A DNA stretch of 6,085 nucleotides. Source: FEN-987 sp035524675 (GTDB lineage: Archaea; Thermoproteota; Bathyarchaeia; 40CM-2-53-6). The stretch is from the NCBI GenBank assembly GCA_035524675.1, contig DATKOK010000156.1, positions 1 to 6,085 of the forward strand, given 5' to 3'. This document shows positions 1 through 6,013 of the stretch, in pieces (position 1 is the stretch's first letter; each line of letters opens with the position of its first letter). The position numbers and the translations under genes are program-made. Below the pieces are notes generated by a model. That model did not search any database and had not been told where the DNA came from. It saw nothing but the letters and a program-made list of their open reading frames with translations.

Positions 1-192
1 ATGTCTCCCGATGAGAAGAAGAATACGCAGGACTTCATGGTCAGGTGCATTCCCCTCGGCCGCTTTGCGCAACCTGAGGATGTCGCAAAAGTTGTTCTCT
101 TCTTAGCATGTGAGGAAAGTGCATATCTCTCAGGGGTCATGATTCCAATAGACGGCGGCACAACTGCCGGACTATATAGATACTGGGGATAG
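1..192 (+). CDS. Short-chain dehydrogenase/reductase, C-terminal fragment (gene starts outside window)
   Basis: This is the last 63 codons or so of a classical SDR oxidoreductase, an NAD(P)-dependent Rossmann-fold enzyme of the FabG/glucose-dehydrogenase-like group. The C-terminal SDR signature is clear: PLGR at residues 18-21, PEDVA at 25-29, VLFLA at 32-36, then S-x-Y-x-x-G (40-45) and the terminal IPIDGG (48-53) that packs near the active site. Classical SDRs are about 250 residues long, so the cofactor-binding Gly motif and the catalytic Ser-Tyr-Lys lie left of the window. The ATG at base 1 is therefore probably an internal Met, not the true start. Stop is TAG at 190-192. The ten residues after the DGG motif (to a terminal YRYWG) give no substrate clue. 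Family assignment is firm; substrate is unknown. Confidence 0.88.
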   Translation: MSPDEKKNTQDFMVRCIPLGRFAQPEDVAKVVLFLACEESAYLSGVMIPIDGGTTAGLYRYWG

Positions 193-211
193 CTACTCTA
201 GCCTTCGGACG

Positions 212-220
212 TTTATTTTT
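212..220 (+). terminator. T-rich tract, probable archaeal-type terminator of the SDR gene
   Basis: TTTATTTTT lies 20 bp downstream of the SDR stop codon on its sense strand and is not preceded by a convincing GC stem. Archaeal RNA polymerase terminates at U-runs without requiring a hairpin, so this fits. It also sits in the 92-bp gap where the SDR and VOC genes converge. No comparable T-run is visible on the minus strand for the VOC gene. Confidence 0.45.
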
Positions 221-284
221 GAAGCTTCTAGCCGTTGCGCACTACTATAGTAAGGCACACGGAGAGGTCGCCTGAACAAACGTA

Positions 285-632
285 TCAATCATATTGCCAG
301 AGGGAGATCTCGTTTCCATCCGGGTCCTGAATAGAGGTCAGCTTACCGTTCCCAACTTCCTGAATCTGTTCGGCGTGAATCCCCTTCACCTTCAAGTATT
401 CGACGGCTTGACTGATATCCTCAACCTTGAGGCAAAGACGTGCATTGCCCTTTCCGCCTAGATCCCTTCCACCTTGGGTGGGAACGAGCTCGAACAGCAC
501 GCCGTCAATATCGAACCGAGCTACAACGTCTCTAGAAGTCAATCTGAAGCCGAGTACATCCGAATAGAACGAGATCGCTTTTTCCACATCACGAACGTGG
601 TAGAAGATACAGTCGAATTGAAATCTCGTCAA
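285..632 (-). CDS. VOC superfamily (glyoxalase/bleomycin-resistance fold) protein
   Basis: This 115-residue protein has the paired beta-alpha-beta-beta-beta modules of the vicinal oxygen chelate fold. Module 1 contains VRDVEKAISFYSDVLGF (13-29) and FELVP (47-51). Module 2 contains LKVEDISQAVEYLKVKGI (68-85) and the terminal DPDGNEISLWQ (103-113). Length is normal for a single-domain VOC protein, which usually dimerises. The family includes glyoxalases, ring-cleaving dioxygenases, epimerases and drug-binding resistance proteins, so the reaction cannot be named. By motif alignment, the usual metal-ligand positions hold Cys8, Glu48, Arg65 and Ser110, so only Glu48 looks canonical. The start is TTG; no ATG or GTG lies in frame between it and the upstream in-frame stop at 669-671, and the fold begins within about five residues. 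No strong SD is visible. The gene converges on the SDR and diverges from the exported-protein gene. Confidence 0.85.
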   Translation of the reverse strand: MTRFQFDCIFYHVRDVEKAISFYSDVLGFRLTSRDVVARFDIDGVLFELVPTQGGRDLGGKGNARLCLKVEDISQAVEYLKVKGIHAEQIQEVGNGKLTSIQDPDGNEISLWQYD

Positions 633-691
633 GATTCCAACCTGCCATATTCCATGCTTGAATGGGTGTTAGCATATGAACCGTTGGCTTC

Positions 692-735
692 GTGGACGAG
701 TATGCAAGTCCAGTGGTTCGAGCATACTCGGACAC
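692..735. repeat. Imperfect 14-bp inverted repeat in the divergent intergenic region
   Basis: The arms at 692-705 and 722-735 pair over 14 bp with two mismatches. The inner nine base pairs, CGAGTATGC against GCATACTCG, are perfect. The spacer is 16 nt. It lies midway between the VOC start and the small ORF that begins at 765. It could be a regulator-binding dyad for the divergent genes or a leader-RNA hairpin ending 14 nt before the strong SD at 750-757. Which one cannot be told from sequence alone. Confidence 0.6.
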
Positions 736-749
736 TGCCTTACGGGCAA

Positions 750-757
750 AGGAGGTG
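750..757 (+). promoter_or_regulatory. Perfect Shine-Dalgarno site for a small leader ORF
   Basis: AGGAGGTG matches the anti-SD of 16S rRNA over eight consecutive bases and ends 7 nt before a GTG codon at 765-767, an ideal spacing. It is the strongest SD in the window, yet it does not serve the annotated exported-protein start at 838, which is 80 nt further on. That geometry is the main reason to take the 23-codon ORF seriously. Confidence 0.6.
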
Positions 758-764
758 GAAAATC

Positions 765-836
765 GTGAGTGAAAGTGGAAATTGTGTAATCGTACCTATT
801 ACGATTCGAGACATTGGCGTGGTTAGGTTGAATTGA
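765..836 (+). CDS. Candidate 23-residue leader peptide / upstream ORF
   Basis: The reading frame runs from GTG (765-767) to TGA (834-836) and encodes 23 residues beginning MSESGNCVIV and ending IGVVRLN. It is supported by a perfect 8-base SD with 7-nt spacing, and its stop is followed after one nucleotide by the ATG of the exported-protein gene. This arrangement is typical of termination-reinitiation coupling. A 7-bp inverted repeat (788-806) sits inside it, so ribosome passage could open a leader hairpin. I recognise no homology in the peptide. The frame is open back to 474, but that upstream part is antisense to the VOC gene and has no good start, so I treat only the SD-proximal part as plausible. 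It may be a regulatory leader rather than a functional peptide. The coding claim rests on the initiation signals alone. Confidence 0.42.
   Translation: MSESGNCVIVPITIRDIGVVRLN
788..806. repeat. Perfect 7-bp inverted repeat, 5-nt loop
   Basis: AATCGTA at 788-794 and TACGATT at 800-806 are exact reverse complements around CCTAT. The element lies 32 bp upstream of the exported-protein ATG and inside the candidate leader ORF. It has the size of a dimeric-repressor operator, or it could form a small hairpin in the mRNA. The stem is A/U-rich and therefore only moderately stable as RNA. Confidence 0.5.
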
Positions 837-837
837 A

Positions 838-2778
838 ATGGTCGAAATGAGACGGCTTATTCCATCCGTTCTCGCAATTGTTTTAGTGATTTCTCTTGCA
901 TCAATGTCGATGCAAGGAGCGCAGGGAGTGACGGGCGCAGTCGATCAGCAGTGTTCGGCGATCGGCGGCTCATACTTAGACGGGGTCGGCGTTCATCAAC
1001 CCGCGGGCCAAACATTCATCCCAGCCCAGTCTTCGATGACTGGGTTCTCGCTTTACCTCTTGTCTGACAACCCAACTCCCACGTCGATGACGGCGAACAT
1101 TATCTCTAACGGTGTAGCTGGCGTAGATGGAGTACAAGGCAACCTAGTGGGTTCGGTTACCTTTACTGTTCCAGCCCTATTCGGGCAGCCAACGGGGGGT
1201 TGGTTACATGTGCAACTGCCCAGCGGCATCGCTCTCACGCCTGGCGTCGTATACGCGGTCAGCTTGGTTGACAATTCTGGGTCTGCTGGAATTAAGTGGA
1301 GTGCTTGCTCAACTCCGTACACTAACGGGTGCGGGTACGCTAACGGTCTGTGCCAAGCGTCTTCATGGACGTTCATGGACTACTATGGCGACTTCTCGGT
1401 AGGAATATTGCCGACGGGAATATCCATCCCGCAAGGAGCATCCGGCAGTGTAAACCTATACGTAACCTCGATGGACAACTTCGCCTCTCCTGTTTCGCTA
1501 ACGTACTCGGCTCCGCCTGGCGTGACGGCATCATTTAACGGTCCAAATGAGGTCGAGACGGCAGCTGGTGCTACAAGCTCGCCTAGCGTAACTATCTTCG
1601 TTGCAGGTACTACGCCCCCAGGCACCTATCCGTTCACTGTAAGAGCATCGAGCGGTGGTATATCGCACTCAGCAAAACTCCAATTGATCGTGACACCATC
1701 CGGCACAGTGGTCGCGTCATCACCGAATCCAGACTTTATCCTCCAACCATCCACTGGGGAGATGACCCTCTCACCAGGCACCTCGAAGTCCACAACGATT
1801 ATGCTCTCGTCCGAGAATGGTTTCAGTTCTTCAGTAAGCCTAACAGCTGCTTGGAGTGGAGCTGCTCCTGATGGAGTTACCGTGAGCCTTCTCACCCCTG
1901 TTACGGTTCCAGCGGGCGGCAGCGTAGCCTCCTCCCTGAGTCTGACCACTGACAGTTCACCTTCAACCGGCACGTACTCATTGATCCTCACGACCACGAA
2001 CGGCGTAATCTCTCACACAATTGATATTGCGGTCACCATCGCGGGCACACCACCAGTTCTGGCTCCCGTAGCCGTTCCAGATTTCTCAATCAGCTCTATC
2101 GGCCAACCGGCTCCACCAACACAGATGAGTTTAACTCCAGAGATGTCGGAATCCTCAACGATACTTCTTTCCTCAGTGAACGGTTTCAGTTCTTCAGTGA
2201 ACCTTGCAGCTGCTTGGAGTGGAACCGCCCCTGTCGGAGTTACCGTGAGCCTTCCTAGCCCTGTGACCGTTCCGACGAGCGGCACTGCGTCCTCAACCTT
2301 GACTTTGACTGCAAGCGATTCACCTTCGACGGGCAGTTACATGCTCATAGTTACCGCGACGAACGGCGAAGTCGCTCACTCTACCCAAATCTCTGTCGTA
2401 ATCGCTGGCACGCCACCTGTCCTAGCCCCCGTAACTCCCGCATACGTCGGACCACTTCCAGACTTTTCAATCAGTCCAACCACAGATACGCTATCCCTGA
2501 GCCCAGGACTTAGCACTGGGACCACCGTTATGGCGGACTCATTCCAAGGGTTCAACTCTCCCGTAACATTCTCCATTTCATGGGTTGGCAGTGCTCCCAC
2601 CGACATCGTCGCAAACATTCCACAGCCTATCACGCCTCCGCCCGGGGGCCACACTAGCTCAGCAATTACATTCACGTCCTTGTCAGGACGATCGACGGGC
2701 GAATACATCGCGCAAGTTACAGCTACTAGTGGGACGGTAAGTCACAGCACTGAGATTACTGTGTTTGTGCCCGACTGA
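838..2778 (+). CDS. Large exported surface protein with N-terminal beta-sandwich-like region and four Ig-like modules
   Basis: This 646-residue protein begins with a Sec-type signal sequence: basic MRR at 4-6, a hydrophobic stretch at about 7-24, and a small-residue cleavage region near 25-31. Residues about 32-184 form a beta-rich unit (QTFIPAQ...GFSLYL...YAVSLVDNSG) resembling generic lectin-like or jelly-roll domains. It has Cys39, Cys157, Cys165 and Cys172, so up to two disulfides are possible. Four Ig-like modules follow, starting near Asp185, Pro298, Pro414 and Pro541. They share the pattern DFxI - S-P-G - GFSSxV - GVTVSL - VPxGG - SPSTGxY - SHS, similar to COG1470/NEW3-type modules. 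No C-terminal membrane helix, sorting signal or catalytic motif is seen, so it may be secreted or bound to other surface components. The start is ATG 838, with ATG 847 (Met4) also possible. The gene follows a candidate leader ORF by one base. A binding or adhesion role is inference. Confidence 0.85.
   Translation: MVEMRRLIPSVLAIVLVISLASMSMQGAQGVTGAVDQQCSAIGGSYLDGVGVHQPAGQTFIPAQSSMTGFSLYLLSDNPTPTSMTANIISNGVAGVDGVQGNLVGSVTFTVPALFGQPTGGWLHVQLPSGIALTPGVVYAVSLVDNSGSAGIKWSACSTPYTNGCGYANGLCQASSWTFMDYYGDFSVGILPTGISIPQGASGSVNLYVTSMDNFASPVSLTYSAPPGVTASFNGPNEVETAAGATSSPSVTIFVAGTTPPGTYPFTVRASSGGISHSAKLQLIVTPSGTVVASSPNPDFILQPSTGEMTLSPGTSKSTTIMLSSENGFSSSVSLTAAWSGAAPDGVTVSLLTPVTVPAGGSVASSLSLTTDSSPSTGTYSLILTTTNGVISHTIDIAVTIAGTPPVLAPVAVPDFSISSIGQPAPPTQMSLTPEMSESSTILLSSVNGFSSSVNLAAAWSGTAPVGVTVSLPSPVTVPTSGTASSTLTLTASDSPSTGSYMLIVTATNGEVAHSTQISVVIAGTPPVLAPVTPAYVGPLPDFSISPTTDTLSLSPGLSTGTTVMADSFQGFNSPVTFSISWVGSAPTDIVANIPQPITPPPGGHTSSAITFTSLSGRSTGEYIAQVTATSGTVSHSTEITVFVPD
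1729..2775 (+). repeat. Tandem Ig-module coding repeats (period 363 bp between copies 2 and 3)
   Basis: Three C-terminal modules are encoded at about 1729-2076, 2077-2457 and 2458-2775. The first two of these are closely related at DNA level. Exact matches of 17, 17 and 19 bp occur at 1819-1835/2182-2198, 1844-1860/2207-2223 and 1873-1891/2236-2254, all at a constant 363-bp (121-codon) offset. The linker AGTPPVLAPV is identical in protein and keeps the same offset (2038 and 2401). Copy 3 carries a five-residue insertion near its start. The last module is clearly more diverged. Confidence 0.85.
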
Positions 2779-2801
2779 CAGGGCCTCTCTCAAGCGAGCA
2801 G

Positions 2802-3680
2802 CTACCAACCAAGCAGACCAGATTCCGGCAGCGGGACTCCGGAGCCTGCGATGACATCATTAGGTCCCGCTAATTCTACCCCATACGCAGTGGAATCAGT
2901 GCAGGTGTTGCTATCTGCTGAACCGCAACCATCGATCACCCTGAGCGAGGACGTTGCATGCCAAAGGCTGTTTCCAAGATACGCTAAACCTCGAAACTCT
3001 ACAGGACCCAACTGGGATAGGTAAGGGCCGGAGGCCTTCTCCGCGACTAGGTGAGCTGGAGAAGTTGAGCTGGTGACGGGAACGTCAGAGGAATACACTG
3101 GCGCACCGTCCAATACGAATGCCCAATCATCTGACGCGTTAGGTTGAATGGAGTACAAATGCCACGTCCCATTAACTCCTGCTGAGTTAGCGGAGCCGAA
3201 CCCATAGTACCAATCGGTCACATCGCGTGCGTTCGGGAAGTATGACCAGAACCAACGTGCATCTGCAAACCCAATGTTACCCGCGCCTAGACATGATGTT
3301 CCTGCACCCGTAACATGACCATTGAGACAGTAGTAGCCGGGGGATGGAAGAATGAAGCCGAACTGAACGAAGGCGCCGTCGCTCAGAACGTCTCCGACCC
3401 AGAAGGCATCGGTCCCATGACTCGACACATTGTAGGCGTTCGTTTGAATCGCGACTTGCACCCCCATGTTGCCAACAGAGGCCTCGTCCCCCCATGCGCC
3501 AACCTGGACGGGCTGGTTCAATGCCTGTGAATCTACCGCTTGGAGCGGTTTAGGAAAACTCACAAGTAACTCCTCGACCGTAACCACTCGCGAGGGCGAT
3601 GTTCGATCTCCATTGGAGATCAAGACGGCGGAGAAAATAGGGAGGGCCATCAGGAGGACGCACAATGATAGGGTGACCAT
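2802..3680 (-). CDS. Exported protein of unrecognised family, possibly beta-sandwich/lectin-like
   Basis: The 292-residue product starts MVTLSLCVLLMALPIF, a short hydrophobic signal or N-terminal anchor, and no second membrane segment follows. The mature part is rich in aromatic residues and glycine: DAFWVGDVLSDGAFVQFGF, RWFWSYFPN, DWYYGFG, NGTWHLYSI, DDWAFVLDG and a late GPNDVIAGSG. Evenly spaced Trp and alternating hydrophobic stretches suggest a beta-sandwich of the concanavalin/LamG type, but that is a guess from pattern. Two Cys pairs (118/130 and 252/260) may form disulfides, and three N-x-S/T sequons are present. No catalytic motif is evident. The start is ATG at 3678-3680; a TTG two codons upstream (3684-3686) is the only nearby alternative, and no strong SD is seen. 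Its stop (TAG) lies 23 bp from that of the oppositely oriented exported protein. No T-run lies in that gap. Confidence 0.75.
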   Translation of the reverse strand: MVTLSLCVLLMALPIFSAVLISNGDRTSPSRVVTVEELLVSFPKPLQAVDSQALNQPVQVGAWGDEASVGNMGVQVAIQTNAYNVSSHGTDAFWVGDVLSDGAFVQFGFILPSPGYYCLNGHVTGAGTSCLGAGNIGFADARWFWSYFPNARDVTDWYYGFGSANSAGVNGTWHLYSIQPNASDDWAFVLDGAPVYSSDVPVTSSTSPAHLVAEKASGPYLSQLGPVEFRGLAYLGNSLWHATSSLRVIDGCGSADSNTCTDSTAYGVELAGPNDVIAGSGVPLPESGLLGW

Positions 3681-3923
3681 ACGCAAGCAGTATTAACTCT
3701 CGGTGGGTTTTTTCCACCTAAAGCTAAATAGTCCTATGAAAAGCTACTGTCCTAGTACCCATACAATAGTGTACCACGAAATCAACGTCGCATGGGAACA
3801 CGAATAGAATTAGCATATTGGGATGATTGACATGGCGGAACGGGAGTAGAGCTGAGCCATAGAACACTAGAACAGTATGGGATCGATGACTGAACTTGGG
3901 AATTGTTTCGATGAATCCAGGGT
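3681..3923. other. Intergenic region between ABC operon end and exported-protein start
   Basis: About 240 bp hold no convincing gene on either strand. On the minus strand, a TATTTAG-like A/T-rich stretch at roughly 3724-3730 could be the TATA box for the downstream exported protein, but it is a weak match. A small inverted repeat, GGTGG (3702-3706) with CCACC (3714-3718) around a T/A run, lies 22-38 nt upstream of that gene's ATG and would fall in its leader. No U-run suitable for terminating the ABC operon is visible on the minus strand, so partial read-through into the exported-protein gene is possible. Confidence 0.4.
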
Positions 3924-5138
3924 TTACTGTCGCATAGCTTTATCGAAGAGTGGTAGGGCAACGGTCATGGTCAGAATTGTGTAGCCGATGAGAATGACGA
4001 TGTCAGGGATGATAATCATGATGCCTGCGTTCAGAATTATTACCTTACGTAGAGCGTCGGCGGCGTAGTATAGGGGGAACGCTTTTCCAACTATCTGTAA
4101 CCAGGTGGGTAGCTGTTCGATTGGGAACAGGATGCCACTAATGAACATCATTGGGAATTGGAGAAGCATAGTCATCATTTGCGCAGTCTCTTGATCCGGA
4201 GCAACCGCTGTCATGATTATGCCTACTCCAACGAAGCTTGCTGTTCCCAAAACCATTACGATGACCATGATGATTGGGCTGCCGAAAATTCTGACTCCAA
4301 AGAGCAGCATGGATAGTGCAAGAATGAGAAATCCTTGGATCAATCCGCGTACGGTCTGCGCCGCAACTTTGCCAAGTATGATCGATTGGTGTGAGATTGG
4401 TGATGCTAGTAATCCGTCCATTGTTCCCTGTTCCTTCTCTCGTGAGATGGCAGTCGCGACTCCTTGCAGCGAACCGGTGATAACGGTCAGAGCCATGAAG
4501 CCTGGAGCTAGGAACTGAAATGATGAAGCGGACGATAGACCGCTGATTAGAGGTGTCTGTGTAACTGAGATTGGATGCGTTACGAATACTGGGTCAACAT
4601 GATCGCCGTCCATACTTCTGATGTTTTGCGCTGAGATGTTCGCTCCTATCACGCTGAATATTGTTGAGATTTCAGATTGGACAACAGACGCTGTGGTTGG
4701 ATTCGTCTCGTCAACGGTCACTTGGACGGTCGCGGGTTGGCATCCGGCGAGGGCACTGCTGAAGCCTTGCGGTATGAGTACGATGCCTTTCAGTTCTCCC
4801 CCTACGAGTTGATTGCGGGCATCTTGGTAACTGGGACTTTCAGTGACCTTGAATAGATGCTCTGCTGTCGAATATTGAATGAATTCTGCTGCAACCGAAT
4901 TAGCATACTGACCGTTATCCATCTGGACTATGGACACGGGGAGATTGGGAAACGCGGTGCCGATGCTGCCGGTGTTTGGGTTTGACTTTGGGACTGGTGG
5001 GTAGATGTAGCCGAACATGCCCATTAGCAGAAGGGGCATCAGGATGAAGAAGAATAGAAGCATCTTGGCTCTCCAGAGATCCAAGAGGTCGCGGCGGGCA
5101 ATATCCACCGTAATATCCAATGCGAATCTTTTCGCCAT
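3924..5138 (-). CDS. ABC-2 type exporter permease (membrane subunit)
   Basis: This 404-residue membrane subunit belongs to the ABC2_membrane_3 / YhhJ-NatB-like group. A cytoplasmic N-terminus (1-26) precedes TM1 (about 27-47), then an extracytoplasmic domain (about 50-205) and five further helices near 208-228, 265-282, 288-312, 322-341 and 372-397. Family hallmarks are the cytoplasmic REKEQGTMDGLLASPIS segment (233-249), which couples to the ATPase, and SGILFPIEQLPTWLQ (334-348) followed by FPLYYAADALRK. Cys133 is the only cysteine. The chosen start is ATG at 5136-5138, one base after the ATPase stop (TAA, A, ATG), with GGAAGG 7 nt upstream as SD. A TTG start 30 codons earlier would add a charged tail read from the end of the ATPase gene and is unlikely. 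It should pair with the adjacent ATPase to export a drug, lipid or ion; substrate is unknown. Confidence 0.93.
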   Translation of the reverse strand: MAKRFALDITVDIARRDLLDLWRAKMLLFFFILMPLLLMGMFGYIYPPVPKSNPNTGSIGTAFPNLPVSIVQMDNGQYANSVAAEFIQYSTAEHLFKVTESPSYQDARNQLVGGELKGIVLIPQGFSSALAGCQPATVQVTVDETNPTTASVVQSEISTIFSVIGANISAQNIRSMDGDHVDPVFVTHPISVTQTPLISGLSSASSFQFLAPGFMALTVITGSLQGVATAISREKEQGTMDGLLASPISHQSIILGKVAAQTVRGLIQGFLILALSMLLFGVRIFGSPIIMVIVMVLGTASFVGVGIIMTAVAPDQETAQMMTMLLQFPMMFISGILFPIEQLPTWLQIVGKAFPLYYAADALRKVIILNAGIMIIIPDIVILIGYTILTMTVALPLFDKAMRQ

Positions 5139-5139
5139 T

Positions 5140-5967
5140 TTACATCCTTCCCATTGGTGCACGTAGGGAAATTCGTGCGTCTGCTGAGTCACGTAATTGT
5201 CGACCTGTGAGTTCCAGGAAAACTTCAAGGAGACTATCGGTGTCGTACTTCTCCTTCAAAGCTTGGGGGGTATCGATAGCCAGGACTTTACCATGATCAA
5301 CAATGCAGATTCGGTCTGAGAGTTCATCCGCCTCTTCCATTATGTGCGTTGTCAGCACAATCGTGTGACCACGCTGTCTCAGGTCTTTAACCAAATCACG
5401 GACGAAGCGAGTACTTTGAGGATCTAGTGCGGTCGTGGGCTCGTCGAGGAAGAGTATATCGGGGTCGTGGAGGATTGCGCGTATAACATTCACTCGTTGT
5501 CTCATGCCGCTTGAGTATCCGCCTACTAGCTTGTCTTTGAACGGGGTGAGCTTGACCATCTCTAGCAACTCCTCTGACCTTCTCTGTAACGTTTCTCGAT
5601 CTATCCCGTACAACTTGCCGAAGAACATCAGATTCTCAAGCGCAGTCAGTCGCGGGTACATGATCAGTTTCTCAGAAACGAGGCCAATCCTCTTTCGGAC
5701 TTCACTTCCTTGGTGAGAAACATCGTATCCGTCGACGCGAGCGGTGCCTGACGTGGGGGAGAGTAACGTACAGAGCATGCGTATGGTGGTGCTTTTTCCA
5801 GCCCCGTTGGGTCCTAGGAGGCCGTAGATTTCTCCCTTATGGATGGTAAAGTTGATGTGATCAACCGCCGTGAACGAGTTGAAGGTCTTTGTGAGCTCGT
5901 TAGTCTCAATCGCCGGACCGCCAGTCGGATTCGCCGGAGAAGCTAATTCGACTTCATGCAAACTCAT
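5140..5967 (-). CDS. ABC-2 exporter ATP-binding subunit (DrrA/NatA/CcmA-like)
   Basis: From the Met at 5965-5967 the protein has 275 residues and is a complete nucleotide-binding domain. It has Walker A GPNGAGKST (52-60, Lys58), a Q-loop region IGLVSEKLIMYPRLT (94-108), ABC signature YSSGMRQ (151-157), Walker B ILFLDEP (171-177, catalytic Glu176), D-loop ALDP (180-183) and H-loop His208. The C-terminal LLEVFLELTGRQLRD (246-260) is the 'VFLxLTG' tail typical of the daunorubicin-resistance family. The Q-loop position usually held by Gln appears to be Glu99. It energises the permease encoded immediately downstream, with one base between stop and start. In-frame starts at 5977-5979 and 5974-5976 (ATG ATG) and TTG 6009 are alternatives; the fold does not need them. 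No SD is obvious, suggesting a short or leaderless mRNA. Confidence 0.95.
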   Translation of the reverse strand: MSLHEVELASPANPTGGPAIETNELTKTFNSFTAVDHINFTIHKGEIYGLLGPNGAGKSTTIRMLCTLLSPTSGTARVDGYDVSHQGSEVRKRIGLVSEKLIMYPRLTALENLMFFGKLYGIDRETLQRRSEELLEMVKLTPFKDKLVGGYSSGMRQRVNVIRAILHDPDILFLDEPTTALDPQSTRFVRDLVKDLRQRGHTIVLTTHIMEEADELSDRICIVDHGKVLAIDTPQALKEKYDTDSLLEVFLELTGRQLRDSADARISLRAPMGRM

Positions 5968-5988
5968 TACTACCATCATATCGATTAG

Positions 5989-6004
5989 ATATATCGTATC
6001 GATA
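5989..6004. promoter_or_regulatory. Putative operator copy 1 (dyad ATATCG-TAT-CGATAT)
   Basis: ATATATCGTATCGATA contains a perfect inverted repeat, ATATCG (5991-5996) and CGATAT (6000-6005) with a 3-nt centre. It lies 22 bp upstream of the preferred ATPase start. It is 14/16 identical to the element at 6023-6038. A further ATCGAT palindrome at 5980-5985 lies just downstream in the direction of transcription. The placement fits a repressor site over the start of transcription or over an alternative TATA element. Confidence 0.55.
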
Positions 6005-6013
6005 TTCAACCGA

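Noticed and set aside
243..252. TACTATAGTA palindrome between SDR and VOC genes
   Set aside because: A single 10-bp A/T-rich palindrome between converging genes is expected by chance and has no second copy nearby.
474..764. Upstream part of a long plus-strand frame (474-836) as a 120-residue gene
   Set aside because: Most of it is antisense to the well-supported VOC gene, it has no SD at its first ATG, and the translation has no recognisable pattern. Only the SD-linked last 24 codons are kept as a candidate.
1053..2708. Four minus-strand frames of 80-123 codons opposite the surface-protein gene
   Set aside because: They are mirror frames of the Thr/Ser/Pro/Gly-rich coding strand. Two of them resemble each other only because the Ig modules on the sense strand are duplicated.
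3702..3718. GGTGG-T-run-CCACC hairpin as a plus-strand terminator
   Set aside because: No plus-strand gene lies within 900 bp upstream, the T-run is in the loop rather than after the stem, and the stem is only 5 bp.
4213..4812. Plus-strand frames of 63-101 codons opposite the permease
   Set aside because: They lack initiation signals and are shadows of the hydrophobic coding strand.
5139..5228. N-terminal 30-codon extension of the permease from a TTG codon
   Set aside because: It overlaps the end of the ATPase gene, starts with a rare codon and adds a hydrophilic tail absent from the family. The ATG at 5138 has a good SD and typical one-base coupling.
5968..6009. ATPase start at TTG 6009
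   Set aside because: It would place coding sequence over the operator-like dyads and leave almost no room from the TATA-like box. ATG codons at 5979, 5976 and 5967 are better.
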